Of a stretch of DNA of 64,000 bases, positions 63,797-64,000 are shown in pieces; position 1 is the first letter of the stretch, and each line of letters starts with the position of its first letter. Source of the stretch: Sulfurospirillum_A sp029027265 (GTDB lineage Bacteria; Campylobacterota; Campylobacteria; Campylobacterales; Sulfurospirillaceae). Both the position numbers and the translations under genes were made by a program. A model generated the notes under the pieces. That model searched no databases, was not told the DNA's origin, and saw only the letters and a list, made by a program, of their open reading frames with translations. The stretch covers positions 1,860,001 to 1,924,000 of the forward strand of contig CP093061.1 of assembly GCA_029027265.1 (NCBI GenBank). The letters run 5' to 3'.

Positions 63797-64000
63797 ATAA
63801 TTTCCTTTTTAAGTATGTTATATTTCAATATATTGTGTAAAACTGTTACTAATTGTAAAAAGAGTATATTTAATTTTTATTTCAAAAGAACTTTAAAACC
63901 TCCTAGTTTAGAGATTTAATACATATATTAGCCACTTTACTCTTTTTTTTGCAAGGTTCATGATAGACTTCAGTGTTAGTCTTATTATGAAACAAATTTA

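Noticed and set aside
1..64000. tRNA, rRNA, tmRNA or prophage genes
   Set aside because: No cloverleaf, rRNA core segment or phage structural gene was recognised in any gap; gaps are short and AT-rich.
63797..64000. Possible gene at the right edge
   Set aside because: About 200 bases with frequent stops in all frames and no start with a ribosome-binding site; nothing can be supported.

Overview
The window is AT-rich (roughly one third GC by eye), about 93% coding and packed with overlapping genes. It comes from a member of the Campylobacterota (epsilonproteobacteria), most likely a free-living Sulfurimonas-like lineage; the genus is an inference. Support comes from recalled gene neighbourhoods: tgt / TrkA-like / aroB / mscS / mtaB / ftsH-like / bioV resembles H. 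pylori HP0281-HP0287, MBL hydrolase / nadE / lpxK / thrC / kdsB resembles C. jejuni Cj0809-Cj0813, and rpsO / rrf2 / flhA and hrcA-grpE-dnaK are also arranged as in that phylum.

Layout. 1-6800 (minus): an MSHA-like pilus cluster with a TIGR01777 epimerase, a giant PA14/LamG/MshQ-like protein, four prepilin-like genes and the edge of another gene; three of these genes carry single-base frameshifts. 6977-10213 (plus): valS (also frameshifted, at an A7 run) and dedA. 10214-18155 (minus): a seven-gene operon with aroB, mscS, mtaB, an FtsH homologue without its zinc site, bioV and mogA. 18193-23882 (plus): an OmpA-like protein, tgt, then a wrecked lapG-lapD locus with an IS3 remnant and a nested DDE insertion sequence. 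23877-38001: metabolism and housekeeping (nhaA, hisD, a PLP desulfhydrase, fba, a PpiC chaperone, nth, a response regulator, pepD, cmoB, nadE, a DegT aminotransferase, lpxK). 38192-44258: argB, thrC, kdsB, dsbD, ppk2. 44295-47704: hrcA-grpE-dnaK with readable CIRCE-like and HAIR-like operators. 47881-53206: a small HTH pair, rpsO, rrf2, flhA, a DHH phosphoesterase and a MoaD-like protein. 53385-61523: an AraC regulator, three tandem HAF-repeat autotransporters and an IS5-family element. 61624-63796: an aminotransferase, a VF530 protein, rnhA and a small membrane protein.

Two things stand out. First, the palindrome TACATGTA occurs 45 times by my reading (41 after collapsing the autotransporter duplications) where base composition predicts about 2-3. 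It sits in all three coding frames and between genes, so a DNA-level role is more likely than a protein-level one. Second, the autotransporter array looks like a recombining surface-protein system: identical barrels and leaders, shuffled passenger modules, always seven modules per gene, duplicated together with the 5' end of the araC gene, and with an IS between a conserved promoter-like fragment and the outermost copy.

Several frameshifts fall in homopolymers, including one in the essential gene valS, so some may be sequence errors. lapG-lapD, by contrast, shows independent deletions and insertions and is a genuine ruin. No tRNA, rRNA, CRISPR array or prophage was seen.
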